Assembly: GCA_964519355.1 (NCBI GenBank) | Contig: CAZFJW010000003.1 | Coordinates: forward strand, 1-35,003 | Direction of reading: 5' to 3' | Source: CAZBEA01 sp964519355 | GTDB taxonomy: Bacteria > Patescibacteriota > Microgenomatia > Levybacterales > GWA1-39-11 | Length of the DNA stretch: 35,003 bases | Shown: piece by piece, positions 24,830 to 32,592 of the stretch | How the letters are laid out: each line of letters starts with the position of its first letter | Numbering within the stretch: the stretch's first letter is position 1 | The notes under the pieces: generated by a model | Seen by the model: only the letters and a program-made list of their open reading frames with translations | Database searches by the model: none | Told to the model about the DNA's origin: nothing | Program-made: the position numbers and the translations under genes

Positions 24830-25982
24830 GCCTGATATTGTTCGAGCTGTTCTTATTATGCGCTATCTTGAAAAGGCAATAGATATAGAGGTTGTTTTTA
24901 TTTGGTCCGGACAACATTACTCACACAATTTAAAGGGTATATTTTTCAAAGAATTTGGTATTAGAAAAGCCGATTATTCTCTAGGTTGCAAGGGCGAAAC
25001 AGATGCGGAAATAGCAGGAGAATTGATAAAAAAACTCTATCCGCTTCTCCAAAAAGTAAATCCAGATGCTGTAGCATTCCTCGGAGACACTAATACCACG
25101 ATTGCATCAGTGGTGCCGGCAATGCTTAATATTCCAATTATCCATGTCGAGGGATGCTGGCATTCATATGACTGGAGAATGCCTGAGGAAAAATTTAGGA
25201 CCCTTACTGATCATTTAGCTGATGTAATTTACACATATGAACAAGAATATAAGGAAAGAGGCATCGCAGAAGGTTTAAACCCTAAGAACATTGTAGTAAC
25301 AGGAAATCCAATTGTAGATGTATTAAATGAATTCTATTTCAAACAAAAGGACAAACTTGAAAAAAGAGCAACAAAATCTTTCTTTACGAAAAGAGGAATC
25401 ACAGATGGTAATTATTATCTTATGACATGCCACCGAAGAGAAAATGTACACATCGATACATCCTTTGATGCAATTTTAAATCTTGTAAAAAAAGCAATGC
25501 ATCCTGTGTACTTTCCTGCAAGCTATAGAACACAAAAAATCATAAAAAGCCGGAAATTAGTTCTTCCAAAAAATCTAATTGTAGTCGACCCTGTCGGATA
25601 CGAAGAAATTCTTATTCTCATGACTCATTCGAGGGGTATTTTTACTGATTCAGGGACAATAATCGAGGAAGCAAGCGTTCTAAATATCCCAGCAGTTCAA
25701 ATGAGAAAATCAACAGAACGCCCACAAGTCTATGACGTAAAAGGAGCAGTTAAATTCGATCCAGATCAGCCTAAAAAATACACCCCAGAAATTGTTTTAA
25801 AAAAACTTGAAAAAATCACCGGAACCACCTGGAAACATTCACTTGGAGATGGAAAGTCTTCGGAAAGAATTGCAAATGACCTTATCAATAGACTCCGAAG
25901 CAACAAACTTCGAGGCCATCTTCCAGAGAACAATCATCTCCCAATAAAAAGATCTTTTATGGAGGATGGAATTAATGTCTAA
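24792..25982 (+). CDS. UDP-GlcNAc 2-epimerase family protein (WecB/MnaA/FnlC-like, divergent)
   Basis: A 396-residue GT-B-like fold protein of the non-hydrolysing 2-epimerase family. Family landmarks are GIRPDIVRAV (11-20), SGQHY (39-43), LGDTNTT (97-103), HVE (118-120), PEEK (131-134), TGNPIVDVL (170-178), TCHRREN (212-218), TDSGTIIEEA (285-294) and TERPQ (308-312). Asp99, Glu120, a Glu of PEE and His214 correspond to the catalytic set of E. coli WecB. Two places differ: the usual AGLRS after HVE is GCWHSYDW, and TDSGG is TDSGT. It inverts C2 of a UDP-HexNAc, probably to ManNAc- or FucNAc-type sugars. ATG 24792 was chosen; a TTG nine bases earlier is less likely. Confidence 0.85.
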   Translation: MKKKKLAFILGIRPDIVRAVLIMRYLEKAIDIEVVFIWSGQHYSHNLKGIFFKEFGIRKADYSLGCKGETDAEIAGELIKKLYPLLQKVNPDAVAFLGDTNTTIASVVPAMLNIPIIHVEGCWHSYDWRMPEEKFRTLTDHLADVIYTYEQEYKERGIAEGLNPKNIVVTGNPIVDVLNEFYFKQKDKLEKRATKSFFTKRGITDGNYYLMTCHRRENVHIDTSFDAILNLVKKAMHPVYFPASYRTQKIIKSRKLVLPKNLIVVDPVGYEEILILMTHSRGIFTDSGTIIEEASVLNIPAVQMRKSTERPQVYDVKGAVKFDPDQPKKYTPEIVLKKLEKITGTTWKHSLGDGKSSERIANDLINRLRSNKLRGHLPENNHLPIKRSFMEDGINV

Positions 25983-26703
25983 AGAACCACTTCTTTATAC
26001 TGCTTTAAAAGATACAGTCTATGCTCCTCTTTTTCAAAATGAGCAAGATGGACTTGAGCAAGAACCAAATCAAAAAACAGAAGGAATAGTTGTTTTAGCA
26101 GGTCACGGAATTTATGATCGAGAACAAAAACCCCTCACTTGGAATTCTCCCGAAAATCAAATAAGAATATTTCATGGTATAAAAATCTATTTAGAAGTTG
26201 CAAGAAAAAAACTAGGAATCCAAAACCCAAACCATGAAGAGCTTCTACAATTAATAAAAGGGGATCGACCTTTTTACTTATATCTCAATGGGGAATTCCA
26301 CGAAAAGGGCAATTCTCGCAATCAACTTCCTGATATGTTCGAAATATTAGATGAAACGAATTTTCCCCCAGAGCTAGTAGTGGCACAAAATTGCGTAATC
26401 GACGGGAAATTTAACACATTAACTCAATTTAAGGCTATCAATGATGATCCAGTACTTGGAACAGCGCATCATATAACACTCGTAACAAGTGACTACCATG
26501 CCCCTCGAGCAGCAGGCACAGCTGAACTAAACCTTAATCCTAATATACAATTTGATATTGCTCCAGCTCCTCAATTTGTACATGAAGAAAACATCTGGAA
26601 AACACTTACCCAGGTCGGTGGAGAATTAAATAGGATGATTGACTATTCATCAAAAATACCTCCCGATGTTGCGATCACTTTAACGCGAGGGTCCATTTTA
26701 TGA
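25975..26703 (+). CDS. DUF218-like (YdcF/SanA/ElyC-related) protein without membrane anchor
   Basis: A 242-residue protein. The DUF218 pattern can be followed: GIVVLAGHGIYDRE as the first strand and loop, FYLYLNGE as the second, PPELVVAQNCVIDGKFNTLTQF for the conserved acidic/N-T region, and ITLVTSDYHAPRAAGTAELN for the VTS-x-YH-x-x-RA motif. Known members such as SanA and ElyC are membrane-anchored and linked to envelope or lipid-carrier metabolism, but their reaction is poorly defined. Here no transmembrane helix or signal peptide is seen. The start at 25975 is fixed by a strong GGAGG nine bases upstream, within the end of the epimerase gene. Its place among sugar-nucleotide genes suggests a role on phosphorylated sugars or carriers (inference). 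Confidence 0.7.
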   Translation: MSKEPLLYTALKDTVYAPLFQNEQDGLEQEPNQKTEGIVVLAGHGIYDREQKPLTWNSPENQIRIFHGIKIYLEVARKKLGIQNPNHEELLQLIKGDRPFYLYLNGEFHEKGNSRNQLPDMFEILDETNFPPELVVAQNCVIDGKFNTLTQFKAINDDPVLGTAHHITLVTSDYHAPRAAGTAELNLNPNIQFDIAPAPQFVHEENIWKTLTQVGGELNRMIDYSSKIPPDVAITLTRGSIL

Positions 26704-27422
26704 AAAAAAATCCAGGTCTTGCCATAATTATTCCCATGTACAATGAGGAAATTGGCGCACAAAAATGCGTAGAGCAAATACTAAAAACAATCACATCAAT
26801 TAATTATCCTATTAAACTTATAGTTGTTAATGATGGGAGCCGTGATAAGACTCAGGACATATTAGCACCTCTAGAAAAGATTCACAAAAAAAACCTGAAA
26901 GTAGTTACTTACAAAAAAAATCGAGGATATGGAGGAGCACTTCAAGAAGGAATAAGAGTAGCTTTTGAAAATAAAAATGAATATGGACTTTTTATGGACT
27001 CTGATCTTACCAACGACCCTAAATACATAAAAGATTTTGTAAAAATGATCCCTAAAAATTATGATCTGGTAAAGGCATCAAGATATATTCATGGTGGAAA
27101 GAATAACACACAACTCAAACGACGGATTTTCTCATTTACAGCAAGCCTCATATCACGAAATCTATTTCGAATGGGAATAAAAGACTGCACGAATGGATTC
27201 AGAATGGTGAGATTATCAATGATAAAAGATATTAATTTTAAAGAAAATTCCTTTCCCATAATACTTGAGGAGCTCTACCATCTTAAAAAGAAAAAAGCAA
27301 AGGCTTATGAGATTCCAAATATTCTCACTGCAAGGAAAAATTCCACATCACACTTTCATTATAATTATGCTACTATTTGGGGGTACGCAAAGTATGCCTT
27401 GAAAGCATCACTTATCATATGA
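26700..27422 (+). CDS. GT2 family glycosyltransferase, DPM1/polyprenyl-phosphate sugar synthase-like
   Basis: A 240-residue soluble GT-A enzyme: IIIPMYNEE (8-16), VVNDGSRDKT, KNRGYGGALQEGI, FMDSDLTNDP (DXD-like metal motif) and DCTNGFRMVR. This set is typical of dolichyl/undecaprenyl-phosphate mannose or glucose synthases. Such enzymes charge a polyprenyl phosphate with one sugar from a nucleotide donor, the very donor that the GT-C enzymes of this window would use outside. It lacks C-terminal membrane helices. The ATG overlaps the end of the DUF218-like gene (ATGA-type) and has GAGGG nine bases upstream. The TGA stop overlaps the next ATG. The specific sugar is unknown. Confidence 0.85.
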   Translation: MKKNPGLAIIIPMYNEEIGAQKCVEQILKTITSINYPIKLIVVNDGSRDKTQDILAPLEKIHKKNLKVVTYKKNRGYGGALQEGIRVAFENKNEYGLFMDSDLTNDPKYIKDFVKMIPKNYDLVKASRYIHGGKNNTQLKRRIFSFTASLISRNLFRMGIKDCTNGFRMVRLSMIKDINFKENSFPIILEELYHLKKKKAKAYEIPNILTARKNSTSHFHYNYATIWGYAKYALKASLII

Positions 27423-28903
27423 GGTCACTTGCAAAAAAAATTTTTTACGATCCAACAAAAGCCAGGGTTTTTTATGATTTCTTTGCAGTATTGATAATCT
27501 CAATTTCCTGTTTTTTGATTTTTGCAATTTTCAAAAACGAATATGCAAAACCCATCGAATATACCTATGCCCCATTAGTCGTGGCGCTTAATTATCTTCT
27601 AGGTCTATACACCCATAAAAAAATTTCCTCACTAATTCTTAAACTTGAAATACTCGTAACTTCATCGCTAGGAGCTTTTGCAATTATTTCAATACTGACA
27701 AGCACTTTTTCTCCAGTGCTCTTTTTACTAAGTATTTTTTCTATAGTTCTGTTATTTCTTCCTAGGGTATTTTTGAATTTTCATATACTCTCATATGGCA
27801 ATGTTCCTCTGCAAACTGTAATTAAGGCCCACTCTCCAATACTAGTTGTTGGCGGTGGAGGATATATTGGAAGCCATGTTGTTGAAAAATTATTGTCAAA
27901 AGGGTATTCAGTGAAGGTTTTTGATAAATTTTTATACGGGAGAAGCGTCTTAAAAGATCTGGAACAAAACCCAAAACTCGAGGTTATAGAAGGAGACATC
28001 ACAAACATCTTCGAGCTTACACTTGCACTGCAAAATACTCAAGCGGTCATACATCTTGCTGGAATTGTTGGGGATCCAGCTTCGGCCCTAGACCCAGCAG
28101 TAACTAGACACATGAATATTACTTCAACAAGAATATTAAAAGATAACGCGAAGGCATTCAAAATTCCAAGATTTATTTTTGCATCTAGTTGTTCAGTTTA
28201 CGGATTTGCAGACGACCTGGTTTCAGAAAAAAGCCCGACAAACCCACTCTCCTTGTATGCCCAATCTAAAATTGACTCAGAAAATGAAATACTCAGAGAA
28301 ACTGCGGATTTTTTCCACCCTACAGTTTTAAGATTTGCTACGGTGTTTGGACATTCAAGACGACCAAGATTTGATTTGGTTGCAAATTTATTCACTGCGA
28401 AGGGATTTTTTAAGGAAGATATAACTGTTTTTAATAGCGACCAATGGAGGCCACTTATTCATACAAAAGACATCGCCAATGCAATTGTTATGACACTTGA
28501 GGCTCCAATCGAAAAAGTGAGCAGGCAAATATTTAACGTTGGAGACGACCGAATGAACTACACTATTTCTGAAATTGCCTCAATGGCCCAAGAAATTGCC
28601 TCAAAAGACCACAAGATCCTGGTACACCATAAGGATTTTGCAGAAGACAAAAGGAATTACAAAGTTTCATTTGAGAAAATTAATAAAGTACTTCATTTCC
28701 AGTCATCTGTTGATCTTCGTGAAGGGATGGAGGAAATGTATAACAACTTTGCAAAAAAAATATATAAAAAACACTATTCAGACTCTATATACAGCAATTT
28801 AGAAATGACCAAATTTATCAAAAGTGAATTTTACTCAGAAAAATACAAAAAAAGTCATGTCACAGATTTTGATCTTACAAACCCCTCATACGCCACTTCT
28901 TGA
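27419..28903 (+). CDS. Membrane-anchored extended SDR (four-helix domain fused to NAD-dependent epimerase/dehydratase)
   Basis: A 494-residue fusion. Residues about 18-118 form four transmembrane helices. After a short linker comes an extended SDR: VVGGGGYIGSH (143-153), EGDITN, IHLAGIVGDP, the catalytic FASSCSVYG (254-262) and Tyr280/Lys284 (LYAQSK), then RPLIHTKDIANAI and FNVGDD. The SDR half resembles GalE/UDP-glucuronate-decarboxylase-like epimerases. The four-helix front end recalls PglF/CapD 4,6-dehydratases and sugar transferases, whose SDR domains are of another subtype and follow a second Rossmann domain, which is lacking here. The last 50 residues are outside the SDR core. ATG 27419 overlaps the GT2 stop (ATGA). 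It is the last gene of the plus-strand operon. The sugar substrate is unknown. Confidence 0.8.
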   Translation: MRSLAKKIFYDPTKARVFYDFFAVLIISISCFLIFAIFKNEYAKPIEYTYAPLVVALNYLLGLYTHKKISSLILKLEILVTSSLGAFAIISILTSTFSPVLFLLSIFSIVLLFLPRVFLNFHILSYGNVPLQTVIKAHSPILVVGGGGYIGSHVVEKLLSKGYSVKVFDKFLYGRSVLKDLEQNPKLEVIEGDITNIFELTLALQNTQAVIHLAGIVGDPASALDPAVTRHMNITSTRILKDNAKAFKIPRFIFASSCSVYGFADDLVSEKSPTNPLSLYAQSKIDSENEILRETADFFHPTVLRFATVFGHSRRPRFDLVANLFTAKGFFKEDITVFNSDQWRPLIHTKDIANAIVMTLEAPIEKVSRQIFNVGDDRMNYTISEIASMAQEIASKDHKILVHHKDFAEDKRNYKVSFEKINKVLHFQSSVDLREGMEEMYNNFAKKIYKKHYSDSIYSNLEMTKFIKSEFYSEKYKKSHVTDFDLTNPSYATS

Positions 28904-28946
28904 TTGTAAGCAAGACTCAACATTCATCCATTCTCTGTTAAAAAAG

Positions 28947-29912
28947 TTAAATCGTAGCCGAAGACTTTGTATGGCGATCATTAAGTCTTCGCAGGAGCCC
29001 GCTTCCCATACCCAACATTACAGCAAAATCAGATACAATTTGAAATAATGGAAGATAAAAATATGCAAGCTGTGATTCAACGAATCGCTTATTTTTAAAA
29101 GCAGCCCAACAAAGATATAGGAAAAACCCGATACCAAGAAATACTGCCAAATGAACGCTTTGATAATATATAGAAAAGCCAAATAAAATTACCCCAACTA
29201 AATACCTCCCGAAAAGAAAGGGAGTTTGTGAACGAATATATAATGCCTGCCCATCACCCACTGCATACCCATATAACTGATTGAATAGTGAAACAATATT
29301 CGACTCCTGCGGCCATATAACAAAAGCTTTTTTCTCAAATACAAATTGCGCACCCATTCTCTTCAAATTTCTTGAAAAAACAAGGTCTTCACATGTATCC
29401 AAATACTCAGGATACCCACCTGCTTTTTTCCAAACATTTTTTTTGAAAGCAATCGATCTTGAAGATGGCAGAAAGTCCAAAGGATTAACATTTTCTTCCA
29501 TTACACATGTGTATGCTGCAGCCGATTGTGTAAATGGAGTTTTGGCACCAGAATAGTAAAACCCCGAAACAACATCAACACTTCCTTTGAAATTGCGTAA
29601 TAAATTTTTTACCCAATTCTTATCAGGAATACATCCTGCATCCGTAACGAATATTATTTCACCTCTACTTTTACTTATCCCAAAATTTCTTCCAACAGCC
29701 CTGTTGCCTTTTTTAATGAGTAATTTAATATTGGAATCTTTAAATTTTCGAGAAAACTCCTTGACAATCTTTTGTGTATTATCACCAGATCCCGCATCCA
29801 CAATAATAATTTCAGAAGGCATCATTGTTTGGCTGACAAGAGCATCCAAAAGTCGCGGCATTGACTTCTCTTCATTAAAAATAGTGATTACACATGAACT
29901 TACTTTTTCCAT
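28947..29912 (-). CDS. GT2 family glycosyltransferase with C-terminal membrane helices
   Basis: A 321-residue protein. The GT-A domain (residues 5-225) has CVITIFNEEKS, IIIVDAGSGDNT, GNRAVGRNFGISKSRG, VTDAGC (89-94, in place of DXD) and TCEDLVFSRNLKRMG, the usual acceptor and base region. Two or three hydrophobic segments follow (about 235-300), which would place the active site on the cytoplasmic membrane surface. It is the second gene of the tRNA-Val/GT4 unit and its start overlaps the GT4 gene by 13 bp. The end lies 43 bp from the convergent SDR gene. Sugar and acceptor are unknown. Confidence 0.85.
   Translation of the reverse strand: MEKVSSCVITIFNEEKSMPRLLDALVSQTMMPSEIIIVDAGSGDNTQKIVKEFSRKFKDSNIKLLIKKGNRAVGRNFGISKSRGEIIFVTDAGCIPDKNWVKNLLRNFKGSVDVVSGFYYSGAKTPFTQSAAAYTCVMEENVNPLDFLPSSRSIAFKKNVWKKAGGYPEYLDTCEDLVFSRNLKRMGAQFVFEKKAFVIWPQESNIVSLFNQLYGYAVGDGQALYIRSQTPFLFGRYLVGVILFGFSIYYQSVHLAVFLGIGFFLYLCWAAFKNKRFVESQLAYFYLPLFQIVSDFAVMLGMGSGLLRRLNDRHTKSSATI
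28959..28991 (-). terminator. Possible terminator hairpin in a convergent gene end
   Basis: CGAAGACTT (28959-28967) and its exact complement AAGTCTTCG (28983-28991) flank a 15-base loop. On the minus strand the stem is followed after a few bases by a T-rich stretch (TTTAACTTTTTT). The repeat lies inside the last codons of the GT2 gene, and the loop is long, so the call is tentative. Confidence 0.3.
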
Positions 29913-31000
29913 AACTTTTCGTACATATCAGCAACTCTGCTCCACGTTTGATCTTTTGCCCAAGAATACCCCTTTTCTATCATACTGTTATATTGTCTTT
30001 TGTGTTTTAGAAACTTCTCAATTTCAAGAGCTAAATCTGAAGCATCATCACCCGCAATAATGAATTGTGAAACTGGTTTTAAATAGTCTTTTTTCAACGC
30101 ATTCTCATACACGCCCACAACCATTTTTTTTCGTATCAGACTTTCTAATATTGATAGGTACGATGATGCAAAAACAATATCGCTATGATCGAGTAGATAC
30201 GAAACATCGTTTACAAATCCCTTTACAACCGCATATTTCTCTATAGTCGATCTCATAGGTCCATCACCCAAAACTACACATTTATATCGAATGCCTAGTT
30301 CTTTTAAATGATTTAAAATCCCAACATATGTTTGCACGCCGATATCACGATCAAGTCTTCCGATCATAAGGATTCTTAATTCCTTCTTTACATGACGGTA
30401 AGTAAAAATTTTATTTCTTTCGACTCCTCCGTACGTAATAAAGGGGGAATTGGTACCATACCATTTCCTAATATAAGATCCCACAAGAATTGAGGCGCGG
30501 GAAAGTTCATTGCTGATTTTTCTTATCAAGACTGCATTTTTTCTGGGGGGGACTACTCCTTCATACCCATGAAATGTTATATAGCTCTTTTTCCAAGGAA
30601 ACAAAATCCGAAACGGAAAGTACCACACATATACATCGTGACAATGAATAATATCTGCATCAAGAAAGTACCTTCGCATTTTCAATAATTTAAGCCAAAT
30701 TCTAATTTTTTTTGAGTAATTATTTTTCCCAAATTTAATTCCAATAATATGAATCTTATTCTTGCTCAAATCGTAAGAATAGATTGATTTCTCAATCTTT
30801 TTTAAAATTAAGGGTGCTTTAACACTCGATCCTCTTGACTGATAAAAGTATTTTTTGCTATGATTAAATTCTGGTGGTAATTCTGTAATGATCGTAATTA
30901 AGTGACCTCTTCTTACCAACTCCTCAGATATTCGAAGCACATGCGTTTGAACTCCCCCAATCGAAGGAAAAATTGCTGAAGATAAAAATACGATTTTCAT
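29900..31000 (-). CDS. GT4 family glycosyltransferase
   Basis: A 366-residue GT-B fold transferase. It starts MKIVFLSSAIFPSIGGVQTH, the typical first strand and glycine loop of GT4 enzymes, followed by ADIIHCHDVYVWY and ITFHGYEG. The C-terminal half has ILMIGRLDRDIGVQTY, VVLGDGPMR and the donor-site region SSYLSILESLIRKKMVVGVY, where the E-x7-E motif is partly degenerate. Start ATG 31000 gives the normal N-terminus. A longer frame runs into the tRNA gene and is not credible. It lies 23 bp after tRNA-Val, with a TATACT box in between at 31014-31019, and overlaps the GT2 gene downstream. The product is probably a lipid-linked glycan, but the sugar is unknown. Confidence 0.87.
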   Translation of the reverse strand: MKIVFLSSAIFPSIGGVQTHVLRISEELVRRGHLITIITELPPEFNHSKKYFYQSRGSSVKAPLILKKIEKSIYSYDLSKNKIHIIGIKFGKNNYSKKIRIWLKLLKMRRYFLDADIIHCHDVYVWYFPFRILFPWKKSYITFHGYEGVVPPRKNAVLIRKISNELSRASILVGSYIRKWYGTNSPFITYGGVERNKIFTYRHVKKELRILMIGRLDRDIGVQTYVGILNHLKELGIRYKCVVLGDGPMRSTIEKYAVVKGFVNDVSYLLDHSDIVFASSYLSILESLIRKKMVVGVYENALKKDYLKPVSQFIIAGDDASDLALEIEKFLKHKRQYNSMIEKGYSWAKDQTWSRVADMYEKLWKK

Positions 31001-31023
31001 AAGAACTGGGGCAAGTATATACG

Positions 31024-31095
31024 TGGACCCGGAAGGACTTGAACCTTCGACCTTTCGCATGTGAAGCGAACGCTCTACCACTGAGCCACGGATCC
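31024..31095 (-). tRNA. tRNA-Val (anticodon CAC)
   Basis: The minus strand folds into a complete 72-nt cloverleaf: acceptor GGATCCG with CGGGTCC (one G-T pair), D arm GCTC/GAGC, anticodon arm TTCGC/GCGAA with loop TTCACAT, five-base variable loop AGGTC, T arm GAAGG/CCTTC with loop TTCAAGT, discriminator A. Anticodon CAC reads GUG codons for valine. The CCA end is not encoded (CGT follows). The only tRNA gene that I find in the window. Confidence 0.97.
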
Positions 31096-31111
31096 TTTGT
31101 GAATTGAATCT

Positions 31112-31139
31112 ATTCTATCAGATAAATTTGGATTTCCAA
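31112..31139 (-). promoter_or_regulatory. Promoter of tRNA-Val
   Basis: On the minus strand TTGGAA (31134-31139), a 16-base spacer and TAGAAT (31112-31117). The tRNA begins 16 bases after the -10. The -35 lies within the small palindrome TTTGGATTTCCAAA (31127-31140) between this gene and lepB. Confidence 0.5.
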
Positions 31140-31142
31140 AGA

Positions 31143-31171
31143 TTGACAATGATATCAAAATAGGCCAGAAT
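31143..31171 (+). promoter_or_regulatory. Promoter of lepB (leaderless)
   Basis: Consensus TTGACA (31143-31148), a 17-base spacer and CAGAAT (31166-31171). The lepB ATG at 31180 is 8 bases after the -10, so transcription should start at or within about two bases of it. An overlapping TAGAAT lies at 31171-31176. Confidence 0.6.
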
Positions 31172-31179
31172 AGAATACC

Positions 31180-31743
31180 ATGATGATTCTGCAGAAGATA
31201 TATCAGTTTTTTGTTGATTTTGTTGAAACAATTGCAATTGCCGGTGCAATCTTCGTAGTCGTGTATGCATTCCTCTTTCGTCCGTTTCAAGTCAATGGCG
31301 AATCAATGTTTCCCAACTATCACAATGGCGAATATATCCTAACCAATCTTATTACACTCAGGATTTCTGATTTAAAAAGGGGTGACGTTGTTGTCTTTAA
31401 CGCTCCGATCGACAAAGAGAAAGACTTTATTAAACGAGTAATTGGCATTCCAGGAGATACAGTTGCAGTTGAAAACGGAAAGATAATTCTCAACGGAAAA
31501 GTTCTTGACGAAAGTGAATATCTTGATTCAAGCGTATACACTGAATCCGGACCGTTCCTTGGAAGTCAAACTGTGACAGTACCACCAGATAACTATTTTG
31601 TATCGGGTGACAATAGACCACACAGCTCTGATTCAAGAGCATGGGGTTTTGTACCAAAGGATAAAATGATTGGCAAATCAATGGTGGTTTACTGGCCTGT
31701 CAATCGCATGAGACTTGTAAAACACGCCAAAATTGGTGAATAG
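31180..31743 (+). CDS. lepB: Signal peptidase I
   Basis: A 187-residue membrane protease that cleaves signal peptides of exported proteins. One N-terminal transmembrane helix (about 13-33) is followed by the catalytic serine motif NGESMFPN (Ser42), then KRVIGIPGD with the general-base Lys85, and the late motif SGDNRPHSSDSRAWGFV. All catalytic boxes of the S26 family are intact, and the size fits the short Gram-positive-like type. ATG 31180 was chosen (a second ATG follows directly). There is no ribosome-binding site, and the promoter leaves no leader. It is a single-gene unit, divergent from tRNA-Val and convergent with parB. Confidence 0.96.
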   Translation: MMILQKIYQFFVDFVETIAIAGAIFVVVYAFLFRPFQVNGESMFPNYHNGEYILTNLITLRISDLKRGDVVVFNAPIDKEKDFIKRVIGIPGDTVAVENGKIILNGKVLDESEYLDSSVYTESGPFLGSQTVTVPPDNYFVSGDNRPHSSDSRAWGFVPKDKMIGKSMVVYWPVNRMRLVKHAKIGE

Positions 31744-31779
31744 GAATTTTTGAATTTAAATAAATTTCACGTGAGGAAT

Positions 31780-32592
31780 TTACCCAATTAACTTTTCGTA
31801 GATTTCTTTTAGGCGAGGGCCCGTTTCGTCTTCACTTCCCTTGACAACAATTGTAATTCTCCCCACTGCTCTTGATTGGAAAAAGTCAACTTTATGAAAT
31901 CCTGCTTTTTCTTTAAGATTCTTAGCCATTTCTTCTTGCTCAGGTATATAGATTTTGTCCTTTTTCTTGTGAGGCTCTTTTTCTTGAATTTCTGATTTTA
32001 CTTGCCTTGCAACTTCTTCTGCTCCTCTTACCGATATACCTTCTACTAAAATTCTTTTGAACGCTGCAAGCATTAATTTGTGATCACCTATAGAAATAAG
32101 AGGTCTGACATGTCCCTCCGTAATTACTCCTGCAGAAAGTGCGTCCTTAATGGCATCTGGAAGGGTTAAGAGCCTTAGGGAGTTAGATATGTATGGAAGA
32201 GATTTTCCGACTCTTTTAGCCACCTCTGTAACTGAAAGCCCAAATTCTTCAATAAGTCTTTTATAAGCCAATGCCCTCTCTATTGGATTAAGATCCTCTC
32301 TTTGGATATTCTCAACTATGGACATCTCAAGCATTCCAAGTGGTGTTGTTTCCTTAACAATTACCGGAACTTTTTCAAGACCAAGAATTTTTGAGGCTCT
32401 CCACCTTCGCTCTCCTGCAATAATTTGGAATCCGGCAGGAGTTTTGGCCACAACAATCGGTTCAAGAATTCCTTGCTCACGAATTGAATTTACTAGGTCT
32501 GTCAATGATTCAGGAGATATAAGTCCTCGAGGCTGAAGAGGATTGGGTTGAAGAAGCAATAACTCGAGTTCAACTATCCTATCGTTATCCAT
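31780..32592 (-). CDS. parB: ParB/Spo0J-family chromosome partitioning protein
   Basis: A 270-residue DNA-binding CTPase-type partition protein. The N-terminal domain has IIAGERRWRA (57-66) and ENIQREDLNPIE (94-105), the two CTP/clamp motifs. A helix-turn-helix follows (about 118-140, LSVTEVAKRVGKSLPYISNS), and the C-terminal part is a basic linker and a dimerisation domain. ParB loads at parS sites and helps to segregate the origin. No parA or smc gene is in the window. Its ATG follows the rpmA stop with no gap (TAA then ATG), so it is probably translated by re-initiation together with L27. I do not see an obvious 16-bp parS site nearby. Confidence 0.93.
   Translation of the reverse strand: MDNDRIVELELLLLQPNPLQPRGLISPESLTDLVNSIREQGILEPIVVAKTPAGFQIIAGERRWRASKILGLEKVPVIVKETTPLGMLEMSIVENIQREDLNPIERALAYKRLIEEFGLSVTEVAKRVGKSLPYISNSLRLLTLPDAIKDALSAGVITEGHVRPLISIGDHKLMLAAFKRILVEGISVRGAEEVARQVKSEIQEKEPHKKKDKIYIPEQEEMAKNLKEKAGFHKVDFFQSRAVGRITIVVKGSEDETGPRLKEIYEKLIG

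Noticed and set aside
29587..30060. Open frame of 157 codons on the plus strand across two glycosyltransferase genes
   Set aside because: It is antisense to two clear GT domains (29912 and 31000 genes) and spans their overlap; no promoter is seen.
31001..31081. Longer N-terminus for the GT4 gene, reading into the tRNA
   Set aside because: The added 27 residues would be encoded by the tRNA itself, and the family N-terminus starts at ATG 31000.
31744..31779. Terminator between the convergent lepB and parB genes
   Set aside because: Only weak AT-rich complementarity is seen (GAATTTA...TAAATTT) without a GC stem.
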